The notes below the pieces were generated by a model. That model did not search any database, was not told the origin of the DNA, and saw only the letters and a program-made list of their open reading frames with translations. This document shows, in pieces, positions 13,101 to 23,284 of a stretch of DNA of 64,000 nucleotides. The stretch is from Agrocybe praecox (lineage: Eukaryota > Basidiomycota > Agaricomycetes > Agaricales > Agrocybaceae), in contig OZ024842.1 in the NCBI GenBank assembly GCA_964017145.1, forward strand, positions 1,984,001-2,048,000, written 5' to 3'. Numbering within the stretch: the first letter of the stretch is position 1; the number at the start of each line of letters is the position of its first letter. The position numbers were made by a program, and so were the translations under genes.

Positions 13101-14109
13101 CGCTGCCCTTCCTCCTGAAGCTTTTGATAGTGCTCATCAGGAGAGTACATCCCGTGGTTTGTTCGGATTCGCAAAATCCATAACTGGAGATCGTAGCAGT
13201 CATCGCGCGAATCCTTACATGGAGAGAGCGTACAACCCTCCGTGGCCAACAACCCACCCGCGTCATAATTCTGAAACTCGCAAATACATCGTAGACGATC
13301 TTAACACATCATTCCAAGACGTGGGACTCTTACCTACAACGGGTGAGATGAGACCATCTTCTAGTCGTGGCGGACAGCCTAAGCGTAGGCGGGACCAACC
13401 ACCTTCAAAGAAACCGACAAAGCGTTCGACAGATGCAACCGAGATCGACATCTTTGAGGACGTCCCAGATGACGCGCTCTACATGTTGCTTCCACTTTGG
13501 CCAGGGGAGACAGATTCCGTTTCTGCTAGGAAGTATCCATATACTCCACAAACGAATCACATAAACTCTCGTCAATACCTTCTCTTATACTTCAAAACAT
13601 ACCCTGCTCCTCCTAATATCCTCCAAGAGGAAAGTAGCAAAACGAAGCCATCAGAGAAGAAGAAGAAAGGTTCTCAAGATTCCCCTGCTTCTTCAACCGA
13701 CGCCGATAAAAACGTTCTGCTCCACAACTTTCACGCCAGCGCACGCGTGTTTTCTCATCGCGACCTGCAAGGCTCTGGCGTTCGTATCCCTGACGTTGGT
13801 TTGGCCGTCTCAGGTCCACTGAAAGACGCATACGAAAATCTTCCCGATAAATGCCAGCGAACAGAAGACATCGTTCTCGCTACCTGCCATTCTCGTAATA
13901 TGGGTATTGAATTTTGGCCCGAAGGTTTCGACAAAATTGGGTTGACGCGGCCAATGTTAAATCCACGACCATTAGAACCTCACGAAGACGACGATAGCTC
14001 TTCCGCTGAAATTCAAGCAGGTTTAACTCCTCTTGGACGCGCAGTGCTTGAAATGGCGTGGCTTGGGTGTTTGGCTGTTACTAGTTTCAACCCCAATCTG
14101 AATTTCTAA
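10157..14109 (+). CDS. Large Ser-rich orphan with an ordered C-terminal domain
   Basis: I do not recognise this protein. Three exons join cleanly. Exon 1 starts at 10157 and ends near 10416. Exon 2 runs from about 10471 to 12109, and exon 3 starts near 12162 ('LEPGKPPQQRLNIAYIRN'). The predicted length is about 1280 residues. The first half is Ser/Pro/His/Asp-rich and disordered. An island 'SSWLQEYKVNGVVGFDPSEM' lies near residue 450, and a charged block near residues 700-780 is rich in Lys/Arg/Glu/Asp. The last 230 residues look folded: 'IFEDVPDDALYMLLPLWPGE', 'SRQYLLLYFKTYP', 'HASARVFSHRDLQGSGVRIP' and 'GLTPLGRAVLEMAWLGCLAV'. There is no signal peptide or membrane span. It may be a signalling or trafficking adaptor, but nothing in the sequence fixes this. 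Confidence 0.85.
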
Positions 14110-14535
14110 ATCAGTGTACCTCCATACATTTCAGAGCTTGATTCCTTCCCTATATCGCTTCTGTTGTGATTGCTTTCTGATATCCACACATATTTTTTGT
14201 ATCTAAATCTAAGTCTATGTAGCATACACATACGCACCCTTTCCACAATTCACGCAGCTCTTCATGTTGGCATTTTTGTTATGTTTTTTATTATCATACT
14301 GTCAGCGAACATTCTGTCACGTCCATACTTCGACTTTCTCCAACACTCCATGTATAACGTTTTCTTCTTTTTACTTTTTGATGCATGAAGCCTGCGTCTC
14401 TGGAACGAACACATGTTTTGAAGCATTTATTTACACCTTTTTAACTTGACAATTGTAATCAAAGAAACACTTATACGTAAACGATTTACAACCGTTAGTT
14501 GTACCTTTCAACAGTAAATTGACTCCCCTCACGAT
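14110..14535. other. Convergent 3' flanks, no gene seen
   Basis: This 426-nt stretch lies between the convergent ends of the orphan at 10157-14109 and the UV endonuclease gene. It is AT-rich and T-rich, as expected of fungal 3' untranslated regions. I see no structured terminator or RNA gene. Confidence 0.5.
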
Positions 14536-16570
14536 TCATGCATTTTGAGCAACCTTTTCACTAGCTTTTTCATCCACAAGAACTTCGTCCTCTTCGCTGT
14601 CGTAACTGGTTTGATCCGCATCTTCATCCACCTTGTCATTTTCTAACGTGGCTTCTTTGGCGAGCGTGGCACGAGCACGTTTCGTAGATTTACGCCCGGC
14701 AGTTTGCTTGGAAGGGTTTGCCGTAGCCGGTCGGAGGGATTCTACGAATTCGATTAAATTTATAGTACGGAAAAATCAGAGGCAAAGACGATTTTATACT
14801 TACCATGAATGACTGGCTGCAGATTGTACATTCGATGCAAGTAAAGGACGGCTTGCTCCTTGTCTTTAGCCTAGTCCACGCATTGGTATAGTTGGACAAA
14901 CAAAACAAAAAAACGAAATCAATACTCACTTCTATCATAAGATCTAGAGAGAATTGTAGGATTAGAGTCGCCTCTGTTCGTCATTTATCATTACTTACCC
15001 ATGTCATCTGGTAAATCCTCCGGTAGATTCTCACATCTATCAGCGTGTGCTCGTCTCTCCATGACAGTCGTTGCGCCAGGACGTTCTTCGCTCAGATGTT
15101 GCTTGGGTTTAATTCCCCGGCGCTTCCAAATAGCCAGTGCACGTTGAATGATTACTTTCGGTCGTATTGAAGATGGAAATATTCGATCATGGTGGTAATC
15201 TGTTTTCGTATGAGCTCACATTGTCAGAAAGGGCACATACTATACTCACCAAATACCAAGGGTATATCCAGTTCTTCACAGATAGGTAAGAGATCTTCCG
15301 CATTGTAGCATATTTCATCATTCTCCAAAACTAAACGGTCTCGAATGTTCTTGGGAAGTTTCTGTAAATTATCCTTCAGACGCTCTAAGGTGGAAGCTTT
15401 ATCGCCGTATACACCTCCACCCTATTTATCTTATGAGATTCATCATCAAATATGCGGTATGTATGGCGCTTACGTGAATTATCATAACGCTGTCAGGCCC
15501 TGTACCCAAAAGCTCCAACATTTGGCTGTGATATGCCAGGTCGCGTATTGCGGCTTCAACGACGGCCGGTTTTGGACTGCCAAGCTGTGTAAATTGACCT
15601 GGATGTGTGGTCAACCTATGCCCATACTTTAGAGCAAGAGAACCGGCTTTGGCTAGTTCGTCTGCACAATAATCCAATGAATACCCGTATTGAGCATGCG
15701 ATGCAAAAGGGAACATTTCTGATGATAATCTGAAGAAACGGATATTCTAATATGCGTCAGTCAGAGCCTGCGAGCAGCATAAAGGGTTTGTACACTCCCA
15801 CATTTTCTTCGTTCCACTGTATGATAGTGGCCAGATCCTGAACATTTTTGCGGCCCAATTCTTTCACCCAATCCATGCCATTTTTTCTAAGAGAATCCAG
15901 GCTGAAAGCAGGATTTTCAGCAACAAGAGTTGATACCATACAGAACGATCCACTGACCGACACGTCCGTGAGCAGAATACTGTTTCTGCGGCTGGTTTCT
16001 TATTTCTTAGAATAGTATTGAGACACGCATAACCTGAAGACATCCGAACTCAACAAAATCTGTAAGCAAAGAAGCAGGAAGCTCACCTAGCCGTCCTTTA
16101 AATGAGGTTTCTTTCACTGTAACATCTGGAATAACATAGACGGGCTCTGGTTTAGGCTCCCTCTTTTTCTTTCGCGTAGGAGACGTCTGCGGTTCATTGA
16201 ATTCAAGGTCGTCTACGGTCTCTTTACGAGCCGAAATTGCTTTCTTGTTGTTGGCCGGACGCGATTTTATGGTTGAGGGCACTTCCACTTTGATTTTCCT
16301 TGGAGAATCTTCATCTGTTCCGCTTCCAACAGAAACTCTGCGCTTCCGTTTCTTCAAACCCATAGATTCTGTGTCTGGTTCAGAAGACAAACTTGGAACG
16401 GTTACATGTTGGGTTGCCACAGTAAGTAAACGAGTGCTTCGGCGGAGACATCGATTAGTCTGGTCTACATGTGAGACGAGGTCGTTCATCGGGGAAAGCT
16501 TTAGATAAGATGGTAGTGATGAATTGAGACCAATCCTTCGAATGTTGCAGAGGAATGAAGAAAAACGCAT
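14536..16570 (-). CDS. UVE1: UV-damage endonuclease (UvdE/Uve1)
   Basis: Uve1 nicks DNA immediately 5' of UV photoproducts and other distortions, starting an alternative excision repair pathway in nucleus and mitochondria. The start at 16570 gives an Arg/Ser-rich, acid-poor leader ('MRFSSFLCNIRRIGLNSSL') suggesting a mitochondrial presequence, then a basic disordered region with KKRK-type clusters. The conserved barrel begins with 'GRLGYACLNTILRNKKPA' (across an intron). It continues with 'NGMDWVKELGRKNVQDLA', 'IIQWNEENNIRFFRLSSEMF', 'HRLTTHPGQFTQLGSPKPAV', 'DSVMIIHGGGVYGDK', 'RLVLENDEICY' and 'IPLVFDYHHD', which supply the metal-binding His/Glu/Asp residues of the family. The tail is acidic and Lys-rich. 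At least seven short introns are present. A downstream Met ('MNDLVSHVD') could make a nuclear form. Confidence 0.93.
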
Positions 16571-16976
16571 TCAAGGTGAAAGGACAAGATCATCTTCACG
16601 GAAAGACGTTGTCTGTATTTTGGAGCATAGAAGTCTCGATTGAAGCCCGAGATCGTCATGATTCTTTCTAGCGGCGTCACGGTTAGACTTTAAAAATTTC
16701 AGCATCCACTTGTGTACTTTTAAGAAGACCCGGAAATTAGGGGGGTCTTGACATATACGACAACCATTTTATTGTGTGAATTGGCGAAGTTCGAACAGGA
16801 AGTGGGCACTGGGGAAACAGTTGAAGGTGAAGAGCGCCCCACGTGAATTGTCATGAAGATGATGCTGACTAATACCCCGCTTGTGGACTCATTGAAGCAA
16901 CCCTAAGTTAACAGTTGCGGTCAACTTATAGCCACCCTGAGTCTTAAGCGTAAATTCGAGTCAATTAGGCGACACA
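16571..16976. promoter_or_regulatory. Divergent promoter, UVE1 / Rvs161-type gene
   Basis: This 406-nt region is flanked by two genes reading outward. It contains a CACGTG box at 16840-16845, about 130 nt upstream of the BAR-protein start. No other clear element or gene is visible. Confidence 0.4.
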
Positions 16977-18239
16977 ATGAGTTGGGCAGGGTATGTCTTA
17001 AGAATTTCCTCATATAACATAACGTCCTCAATGCCTTGCTTAGTTTCAAGAAGTCCGTAAACAGGGCTGGAACGACTGTGAGTTGAATCCCGCCCACCCC
17101 TGATATATTCCCTAGACATCACTTATTTCTAGCTACTCCAAAAAACGGGGCAAATCGAAAGAACGGTCGACAGAGAATTCGCTGATGAAGAAGCCAAATA
17201 TCGCATGTACGTTGCACATCGACTATAAACTTGACCAGCATACCGATCGGATCCCCAGATACGAGAAAGAATGCCAGGCCTTGCAGAAGGACAGCAAAGC
17301 GTACTGGGACGCGATGAAAGGTCGGCCCTATTCTATGTTTCTTGGATCTTCCTCGGTGCTCAGGCTGTCCCAGCCATGACCGCTGCACAGAGCCGCATAG
17401 CAGAAACACTGGAGACATTCTATGGCGCTGCTGATCGCACGTCTGAGGGAGCTATGGCAGGCCATGCCTACAAACGATCCGTGGATGACTTGGACACCAC
17501 ATTCACACGGGAACTAGTACGCCCTTCTCTTTCCCTTCTCTGATCTAGGCTGACCGGACTTCGCTCAGGATGTTCCTTACCGAACTACGATTTCTGAACC
17601 GCTTGGAAAGATGTGCGCTTATTTCCCAGTTGTGAATGAACACGTATCCAAGCGCAACAAAAAGGTAATGATACGGATGGATTGGACCGCCCGGCAAATA
17701 GACTAAGCATCTACAGCTTCTGGATTACGACTCCGCAAGAAGCAAGCTACGGAAAATCATAGACAAGCCTAGTGAAGATCCCACAAAGTTGCCAAGGGTG
17801 TGTGCCCTCCTTTGCCTGCTTTCCTGATGTTAAATCATCGTGTCAGGCACAACAAGAACACGACGAAGCCAAAGAGCTATTTGACATGTTGAATGATCAA
17901 CTCATCGCAGAACTGCCACAACTTCTGGATTTGCGTGTACCATACTTTGATCCCAGTTTTGAGGCCATGATTCGCATGCAAGCAAAGTTTGCGGAAGAAG
18001 GGTACGAGAAGCTGAGCGGTGTCCAACGGTAAGCAAAGTTTTTTGTCGTTATTTTATTGGCCTGCTTAATGTGCGGTAGATACTTTGCTGATAATGTAAG
18101 AGACGACTATGCTGCTGGGCAACTGGATGCACAGGTACTTCCATTATCCACCTATTTAATTGCGGTAGCGTTTATTGTGTTTTAGGTGGAAGGAATTCTT
18201 CAGGAAATGCGAGAATTATCAATTTGCGGTGGAAACTAG
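16977..18239 (+). CDS. BAR-domain amphiphysin-like protein (Rvs161/Hob3 type)
   Basis: Rvs161/Hob3 proteins are BAR-domain membrane-bending factors acting in endocytic scission, actin patch function and cell fusion, usually as a heterodimer with an SH3-bearing Rvs167. The tiny first exon encodes 'MSWAG'. Splicing then gives 'MSWAGFKKSVNRAGTTLLQK' and 'TGQIERTVDREFADEEAKYR', the N-terminal signature of the family. Later segments are 'MTAAQSRIAETLETFYGA', 'RTTISEPLGKMCAYFPVVNE', 'LLDYDSARSKLRKIIDKPS', 'AKELFDMLNDQLIAELPQLL', 'VPYFDPSFEAMIRMQAKFAE' and the end 'VEGILQEMRELSICGGN'. Eight or nine short exons give about 265 residues and no SH3 domain, as in Rvs161 rather than Rvs167. Confidence 0.93.
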
Positions 18240-18484
18240 GGTTTGAGATTCGTACAAACTGGAGTTATATATAGTATGGAGATCGGAGGTTTGTGAAGAA
18301 AATAACATGCAATGTGTTCAGTCAAAGTATACGATAAGCATTTACAATAATGAATAAGTGTACACTTCAATTATGCACTCGACGGCTGGATTACACTTTA
18401 TTGGGATGGAATTAAAACACTGGGCGCCACAGATGAACGGAGGTGAGGGAGAGGAAGACAAAGTTAACGCACGCATTAGCTCTT

Positions 18485-21400
18485 TCATCTTTGTATTTGA
18501 AGACGATCAATTAAGGGGGCTTTACTAGGACGATGCTCTTGCGGCGGCTGATGAGGTGGTCGTGAAAGGGATTTGGGGTTGCGAGGACGGGGAGGACCTC
18601 TACTATTTGCAGCTGAATAGTGTTGGGAGTTACCATCACTAAGGCGGTTCAAAAGGTGTGGTGCTCCGGACTCGTCACTGCCATTATGTCTATTGTGATT
18701 ATACGGTTTTCTACCAAGATGGGATAGTCCTTGAACCGGTGGGGGACCATTAACCCGATCGTTTATTCTGGCCTGCAAAGGGGGGCCGCGCGAATGAGGA
18801 TTAGGGGAAGGAGATCGTCCGTATTCTGCAGCATGGCTCCAATCTTCTTCAAAGCGGTTACTAGAAGACGCAGGTAGAGGGCGAGCGCCGATGTTGTCAC
18901 GATGAGCGCTTTCTTGACCGGCTAATCTCGGTCGTCTGTACGGAGGGCCTGCGTCCTGATCATCGTGCGTGCGTTTTCTCCCAATCATTGGATTTGGGGC
19001 CGGGGACATAGAACGACGCGGGCCATGACGAACACTATAAGGAGGACGTGTATCCGGAGATACACCTCTAGAGTTATTAACACTTCCTGAACCTCGTGAA
19101 TTCGATGACCGCCGTTCGCGGTCTTGGGGTTCTGCTGAATATCTGTTGTAAGGTAAAGGAGGTGGAGATCGACGAGGGGGCGAATAATGATCAACTCTGC
19201 GACCGCGCCCACGTCGTGAAGTGGCAGGGTTACGACTGAAGGTGCTGGGACGTGGCGGCGGCGGCGGCGGCGGCGGCGACGGAGTAGAAGGACGTAGCAT
19301 TGGCGCAGAAATCCCTTCTTCAGGTTGTCGTACATAGATATCTTCATCATCTTCGTCCAATTGATTCCATCCGTTCGACATAGAAGGATCATTTCCCATG
19401 CCATCAAACTCATTGAAGTAATCGCCTCGAGGCGTTTTCGAAAGGTCTGGCATACTGCTGGTGAGCATTTTAGGAGGTGTAGTTACTGGTACTGCAGGAC
19501 GAGTAGAGAGAGATCTCGTCGGGGCGGATTGAGCATCGCGGTGCCCCGACATTCCGTTGGATTTCTGTTGCCCACTCTGGGCACCGTTTGCGTTCGCCCT
19601 TGCCGCGGGCGGAGGTTGTGCGAGAGCTGTTGGGTTGGGAGACCTGCCTTGGAATGCATGTCCCGACGACGTATTATTCCCTTGTTCCTTCGGCCCTTCG
19701 TAGAATGGTGTGTGAGACCTTTGAACCTCATCGCGTCTTGCGATACGTGAATCTGGAGATGACATGGATAAGGGAGGGATGTCGTCGACAGGTTCAACTT
19801 TTGGTTTCTTTGGTAAATCGACCGAAGTAGAAACCGGTATAAGCTTCGACGAGACGGGTCCATTGGATAGTCTTTCTCCTTTGGCGATGGGCTTCCCTTC
19901 AGCTAAATTCTGCTTGGGTTGAAGGATGTTGGGCATAAGATTACGTAAATTCGCCCTCTGAGCTTCAGGCGAAATTGGAGGAATCTGGGATTGAGGAACG
20001 ATTGGAATATGGCTGATATCCCTACCTCGACTGAAGACCAATATATGCCCGGACGGATTGGTTTCCGGTCTAGGAGGTAGCATAACGCTTCTTGGTTGTT
20101 GGATACTAGGAGGGAGGCTTGACTTTTTAGCATATTGCACGAGAGCCTGATTTTTGTCCTTGCCAATAAGTGTAGGCGTAGGTAAAGCGGGTAGCTGGCT
20201 ATGTTTTATAGTGCCGGGAGAATTAGCATCGACTGAATGGTTGGACGACGTCACAGAGCATTCCGGTTTATATGGCAAGCTGGACGCGTCCATGGGTTTA
20301 CCTTGTTGAGTAGAGCCCATTGCAGGAATCAGCTGCTGGCTTGTAGGAAGTTTCACAGAAGTGTGCTTGCCAGCTTTGGAACTTGAAGATGGAGGAGCAT
20401 TTGTGTCGATCATATCTTGCAGATTCTGGTTCTGGACAAGCGGGCCCGTCTTGTTTGGCTTTGACATTGCGACCGGATCCTTTGTACGGTCAACTGGAGA
20501 GGTGGATGTAGTGACAAAAGGAACACTCCCAGTACTGGTATTGAGATCGAGGGATTTTCGTGATTGGCGATTGGCGTTGATTTCTTTCGCCGTTTCAGCG
20601 GCCGATTGTTTCTTGGTTTCGGCAATTTGAAGTCGCTTTACTTCCTGCTCTTCCTTGAGTCGCTTCATGCGTTCTTCTTCCAATCGACGCTTTTCCAAGG
20701 CCTGTGCTTTCTCCCGTTCAATCTTCAAGCGTACTTGTCTCTCCTTCTCGGCCTGGAGTCGATTCGCTTGATCTTTGACTTTGGCCTTTTGAATTCTCTC
20801 TTCGTTGGCTTTTCTCTGGGCCTCCTCTTGCTTAAATCTCATTTTCTCGGCTAATTCTGCCTCGCGCATTTGCTGGTGTTGTAATTGTCTCTCGAATTCT
20901 GAGCGCTCAGCTTGCCTTCGAATTAGCTCGGCGTTCTGTGCCTCGGCTTCAGCTAATGCTTGGGCCCGCCTCTGTTCCACGATGGCCTCTTCTTGTCTGT
21001 GGCGTTGGAGTTTTTCCTCGATGGCTTTCCTTTCTGTTTCGTTCTGCTCGCGAAATTTATTCCACTCGGAGGTGGTTTCATCCTCATCTATATCCATGAG
21101 TTGGGAAGAGTTTGCTCCATCCATATTGTTTTGCGGCACTGCTATGTCAATGGTGTTTGAAGACTTGTTCGCATTGGAATTCGTATCCTTATGTTGAGCT
21201 TTCTTGGCATGAGCTGCCTGTAACGCGGCCTTCTCTTCGACGACTGATTGGAGTCTGGCATCCTCAGCTTCCCTTTGTTGAGCCCACTGAGATAAACTAT
21301 GCAAATCTTGCTTCAGAGCATTTAAGGTGTCGTTCCAGTTGTCGTGATGGGAAAGAGATGTCTGTGAAAGCTTGTCGATAGCGGTGATAACATCGTCTGT

Positions 21401-22252
21401 ATAAGTTTGAAGGGAGGTGGCCATCTCAATACAGTGGCGCGCAGCATCCATCGATTTCTGGGCGGACTGCAACGCAGACTCGGCATGCAGATGGGCATCG
21501 CGAGCCGATGAATGGACCTCGGAGCATTTATCCTGAACGGATCGAACGAGAGCCAAAGCATTGTCCGTGTCGAGCGGATTCAGATTCTCGACCACGGATA
21601 CGAGACGGACTTGAATTTCTTTCAGTACATCGGTCGTAGCATTGTCGCCTGCGTTTACGATATCACTGGGCAGTCTTTTGACCGGTACATTGTCAGTCTG
21701 TCTTTTCTTCGTGGTGGGATTATTAGAGGAACAAGAGGCAGCAGGAGAGATTCGGGCCCTAGAAATGGAAGGAGCAATTGAAGTCGAAAATTTGTCGTCA
21801 ACGAACCCAGAGTCAGGGGGCTTAGAAACGATCCTTTGAGGAATGTTTATTTGACCATCAAGTGGAGACAACTTTTCTGTTGTTGTATGCTGTGCATTCC
21901 GGGACTGTGGCATTGATTGGTCGCCATCAGCCTCCAAGGATTGCGAGTGACTCCCGTTGTTTGAGGGGGAATCTAAGGTCATTCGAGCCTGTAAAGAAGG
22001 TCGCGATGCTCCTCTATATTCTGGAGAAGAAGGAAGTAGCTCGTTTTCGAGATCAGGAGATGGAGAGCGAGAAACTACACTCGAATCATCGAGCATCTGG
22101 GTGTCAGAAGTCGGAGCTGAGATACGCTGCAGGAGCGTTGCATGGCCAATTGTGTTGAACCTGACATCAGAAACACTTTGTGGGGGTGGCATTACTGGGA
22201 CTGTTGTAGTGGGTTTATCAGGTTGCAGGCGGTTGACAAAAGAATCCGCCAT
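18485..22252 (-). CDS. 1255-residue coiled-coil and proline-rich orphan
   Basis: This is a single uninterrupted frame, unusual in this intron-rich window. I do not recognise the family. Residues 1-200 are disordered. Residues about 210-330 are helical with an Ala/His/Ser pattern. Residues about 395-565 form a strongly charged, highly biased Glu/Lys/Arg/Gln coiled coil (for example 'RRLEEERMKRLKEEQEVKRL'). The rest is Pro/Ser/Arg-rich and disordered, with a run of eight prolines at plus-strand 19253-19279 encoded by a CGG repeat, and an RGRGRR patch. Short hydrophobic motifs of the form hydrophobic-hydrophobic-x-Arg-hydrophobic recur at both ends: 'FVNRL', 'LLQRI', 'LQARM', 'LQARI', 'LLNRL', 'LIDRL'. 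Composition suggests a nuclear scaffold, which is inference only. Confidence 0.85.
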   Translation of the reverse strand: MADSFVNRLQPDKPTTTVPVMPPPQSVSDVRFNTIGHATLLQRISAPTSDTQMLDDSSVVSRSPSPDLENELLPSSPEYRGASRPSLQARMTLDSPSNNGSHSQSLEADGDQSMPQSRNAQHTTTEKLSPLDGQINIPQRIVSKPPDSGFVDDKFSTSIAPSISRARISPAASCSSNNPTTKKRQTDNVPVKRLPSDIVNAGDNATTDVLKEIQVRLVSVVENLNPLDTDNALALVRSVQDKCSEVHSSARDAHLHAESALQSAQKSMDAARHCIEMATSLQTYTDDVITAIDKLSQTSLSHHDNWNDTLNALKQDLHSLSQWAQQREAEDARLQSVVEEKAALQAAHAKKAQHKDTNSNANKSSNTIDIAVPQNNMDGANSSQLMDIDEDETTSEWNKFREQNETERKAIEEKLQRHRQEEAIVEQRRAQALAEAEAQNAELIRRQAERSEFERQLQHQQMREAELAEKMRFKQEEAQRKANEERIQKAKVKDQANRLQAEKERQVRLKIEREKAQALEKRRLEEERMKRLKEEQEVKRLQIAETKKQSAAETAKEINANRQSRKSLDLNTSTGSVPFVTTSTSPVDRTKDPVAMSKPNKTGPLVQNQNLQDMIDTNAPPSSSSKAGKHTSVKLPTSQQLIPAMGSTQQGKPMDASSLPYKPECSVTSSNHSVDANSPGTIKHSQLPALPTPTLIGKDKNQALVQYAKKSSLPPSIQQPRSVMLPPRPETNPSGHILVFSRGRDISHIPIVPQSQIPPISPEAQRANLRNLMPNILQPKQNLAEGKPIAKGERLSNGPVSSKLIPVSTSVDLPKKPKVEPVDDIPPLSMSSPDSRIARRDEVQRSHTPFYEGPKEQGNNTSSGHAFQGRSPNPTALAQPPPAARANANGAQSGQQKSNGMSGHRDAQSAPTRSLSTRPAVPVTTPPKMLTSSMPDLSKTPRGDYFNEFDGMGNDPSMSNGWNQLDEDDEDIYVRQPEEGISAPMLRPSTPSPPPPPPPPRPSTFSRNPATSRRGRGRRVDHYSPPRRSPPPLPYNRYSAEPQDRERRSSNSRGSGSVNNSRGVSPDTRPPYSVRHGPRRSMSPAPNPMIGRKRTHDDQDAGPPYRRPRLAGQESAHRDNIGARPLPASSSNRFEEDWSHAAEYGRSPSPNPHSRGPPLQARINDRVNGPPPVQGLSHLGRKPYNHNRHNGSDESGAPHLLNRLSDGNSQHYSAANSRGPPRPRNPKSLSRPPHQPPQEHRPSKAPLIDRLQIQR
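19253..19279. repeat. CGG trinucleotide repeat encoding polyproline
   Basis: About nine GGC/CGG units in a row lie inside the 1255-residue orphan. Read on the minus strand they encode its polyproline run (S-P8-R-P-S context). Confidence 0.9.
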
Positions 22253-23284
22253 GTTTACGAAACTAAAAAGTTTTTAGTCAGTCCAGATGAAAATTTACGA
22301 TAAGCCGTTTACCCTGTACGAAAGCAAGATGTAATAAACTGACGTTAACGGTATCTCACACGAGGGTTAAATACAAGGAGGAAAAGCTGTGAATAAAAAG
22401 GTTAGAAAAATAATAAGAATGTTGATGCACGAAATCGAACAAAGAGTTTTGTCTTACTATTTCATTCCTTATACATACCGGTGATTGTTATGTAATAAGC
22501 CTCATTGCTGCCGAGCTTCCTTTAGTGGCTTGGCTCCGTCTAATTAGTGGCGCGACACGAACCGTGCGAATAACACGTGACGTATGCAAGGTTTAAATGT
22601 CCGGGCGCGTTTGCAAGCGTACTAACAACGCAACTGCGATGTGCAAAGTGCCATCCGCTGCCTTGAACGAGCTAGCAGGGTCAAACGTCCCATGGACGTA
22701 AGACAGTTGGAAAGCGCAGAATGACCCCATGGGACGTCTAGTTCGCTCCGCTTCTGCCCCGCAACTCGAGAGAAGGTTCCTACGGAGCAACACTGAGCCA
22801 ACTTAACTACTCTCTAGCAAAGACCCACTGAAGTTGGATCTCGCCAGACGTCAATCATGACACGTCGAGGCTGATACCAACGTTGGGCAACAAACCTGTG
22901 CAGTAATGTACCTGCCTTGATAATTTCATACTTGTTTTACACTCATTTTCAAGTTAATACATATTAAAGTTCGACGCGATCTAGAATATGCGAAAAAAAA
23001 GCCCAGTAACAGTGTCCTTATTCATGCACGTCATCCATGTCGTCCAGCTTCAAGCTTCAAAGTTCGGTATCGTCACATCCCTTAGCAGTCCAACCACCTT
23101 TGAACTACTTTCCTCAGATATAACAGCCGAATTTATATCTGCTCTATGTGTGTTGACACTCGGTGATTTCTAGGAAGTTGAAACAGAAACAGAAATGGTT
23201 TGTGGTGCATCTTGATCGTCACTTAGAGCTTGCTTATCGAGTATCTCGGGTTGATCAAATGTACTACAGAAAATATACATGAAT
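22253..23284. promoter_or_regulatory. Spacer upstream of the 1255-residue orphan
   Basis: This 1.03-kb stretch lies upstream of the minus-strand orphan and downstream of the small gene at 23285. It contains CACGTGACGTA starting at 22574, a CACGTG box overlapped by a CRE-like TGACGTA, about 320 nt upstream of the orphan's start. A plus-strand open frame of 34 codons starting at the ATG near 22598 runs into a good donor (GTAAGACAG near 22698), but no continuing exon is apparent. I call no gene here. Confidence 0.35.

Noticed and set aside
19325..19863. Overlapping open frames antisense to or in other frames of the 1255-residue orphan
   Set aside because: They are by-products of the Pro/Ser/Arg-rich coding strand.
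22593..22793. Small genes on either strand at 22.6-22.8 kb
   Set aside because: A short ATG frame runs into a good donor, but no continuing exon could be found, and the reverse frame has no coding character.
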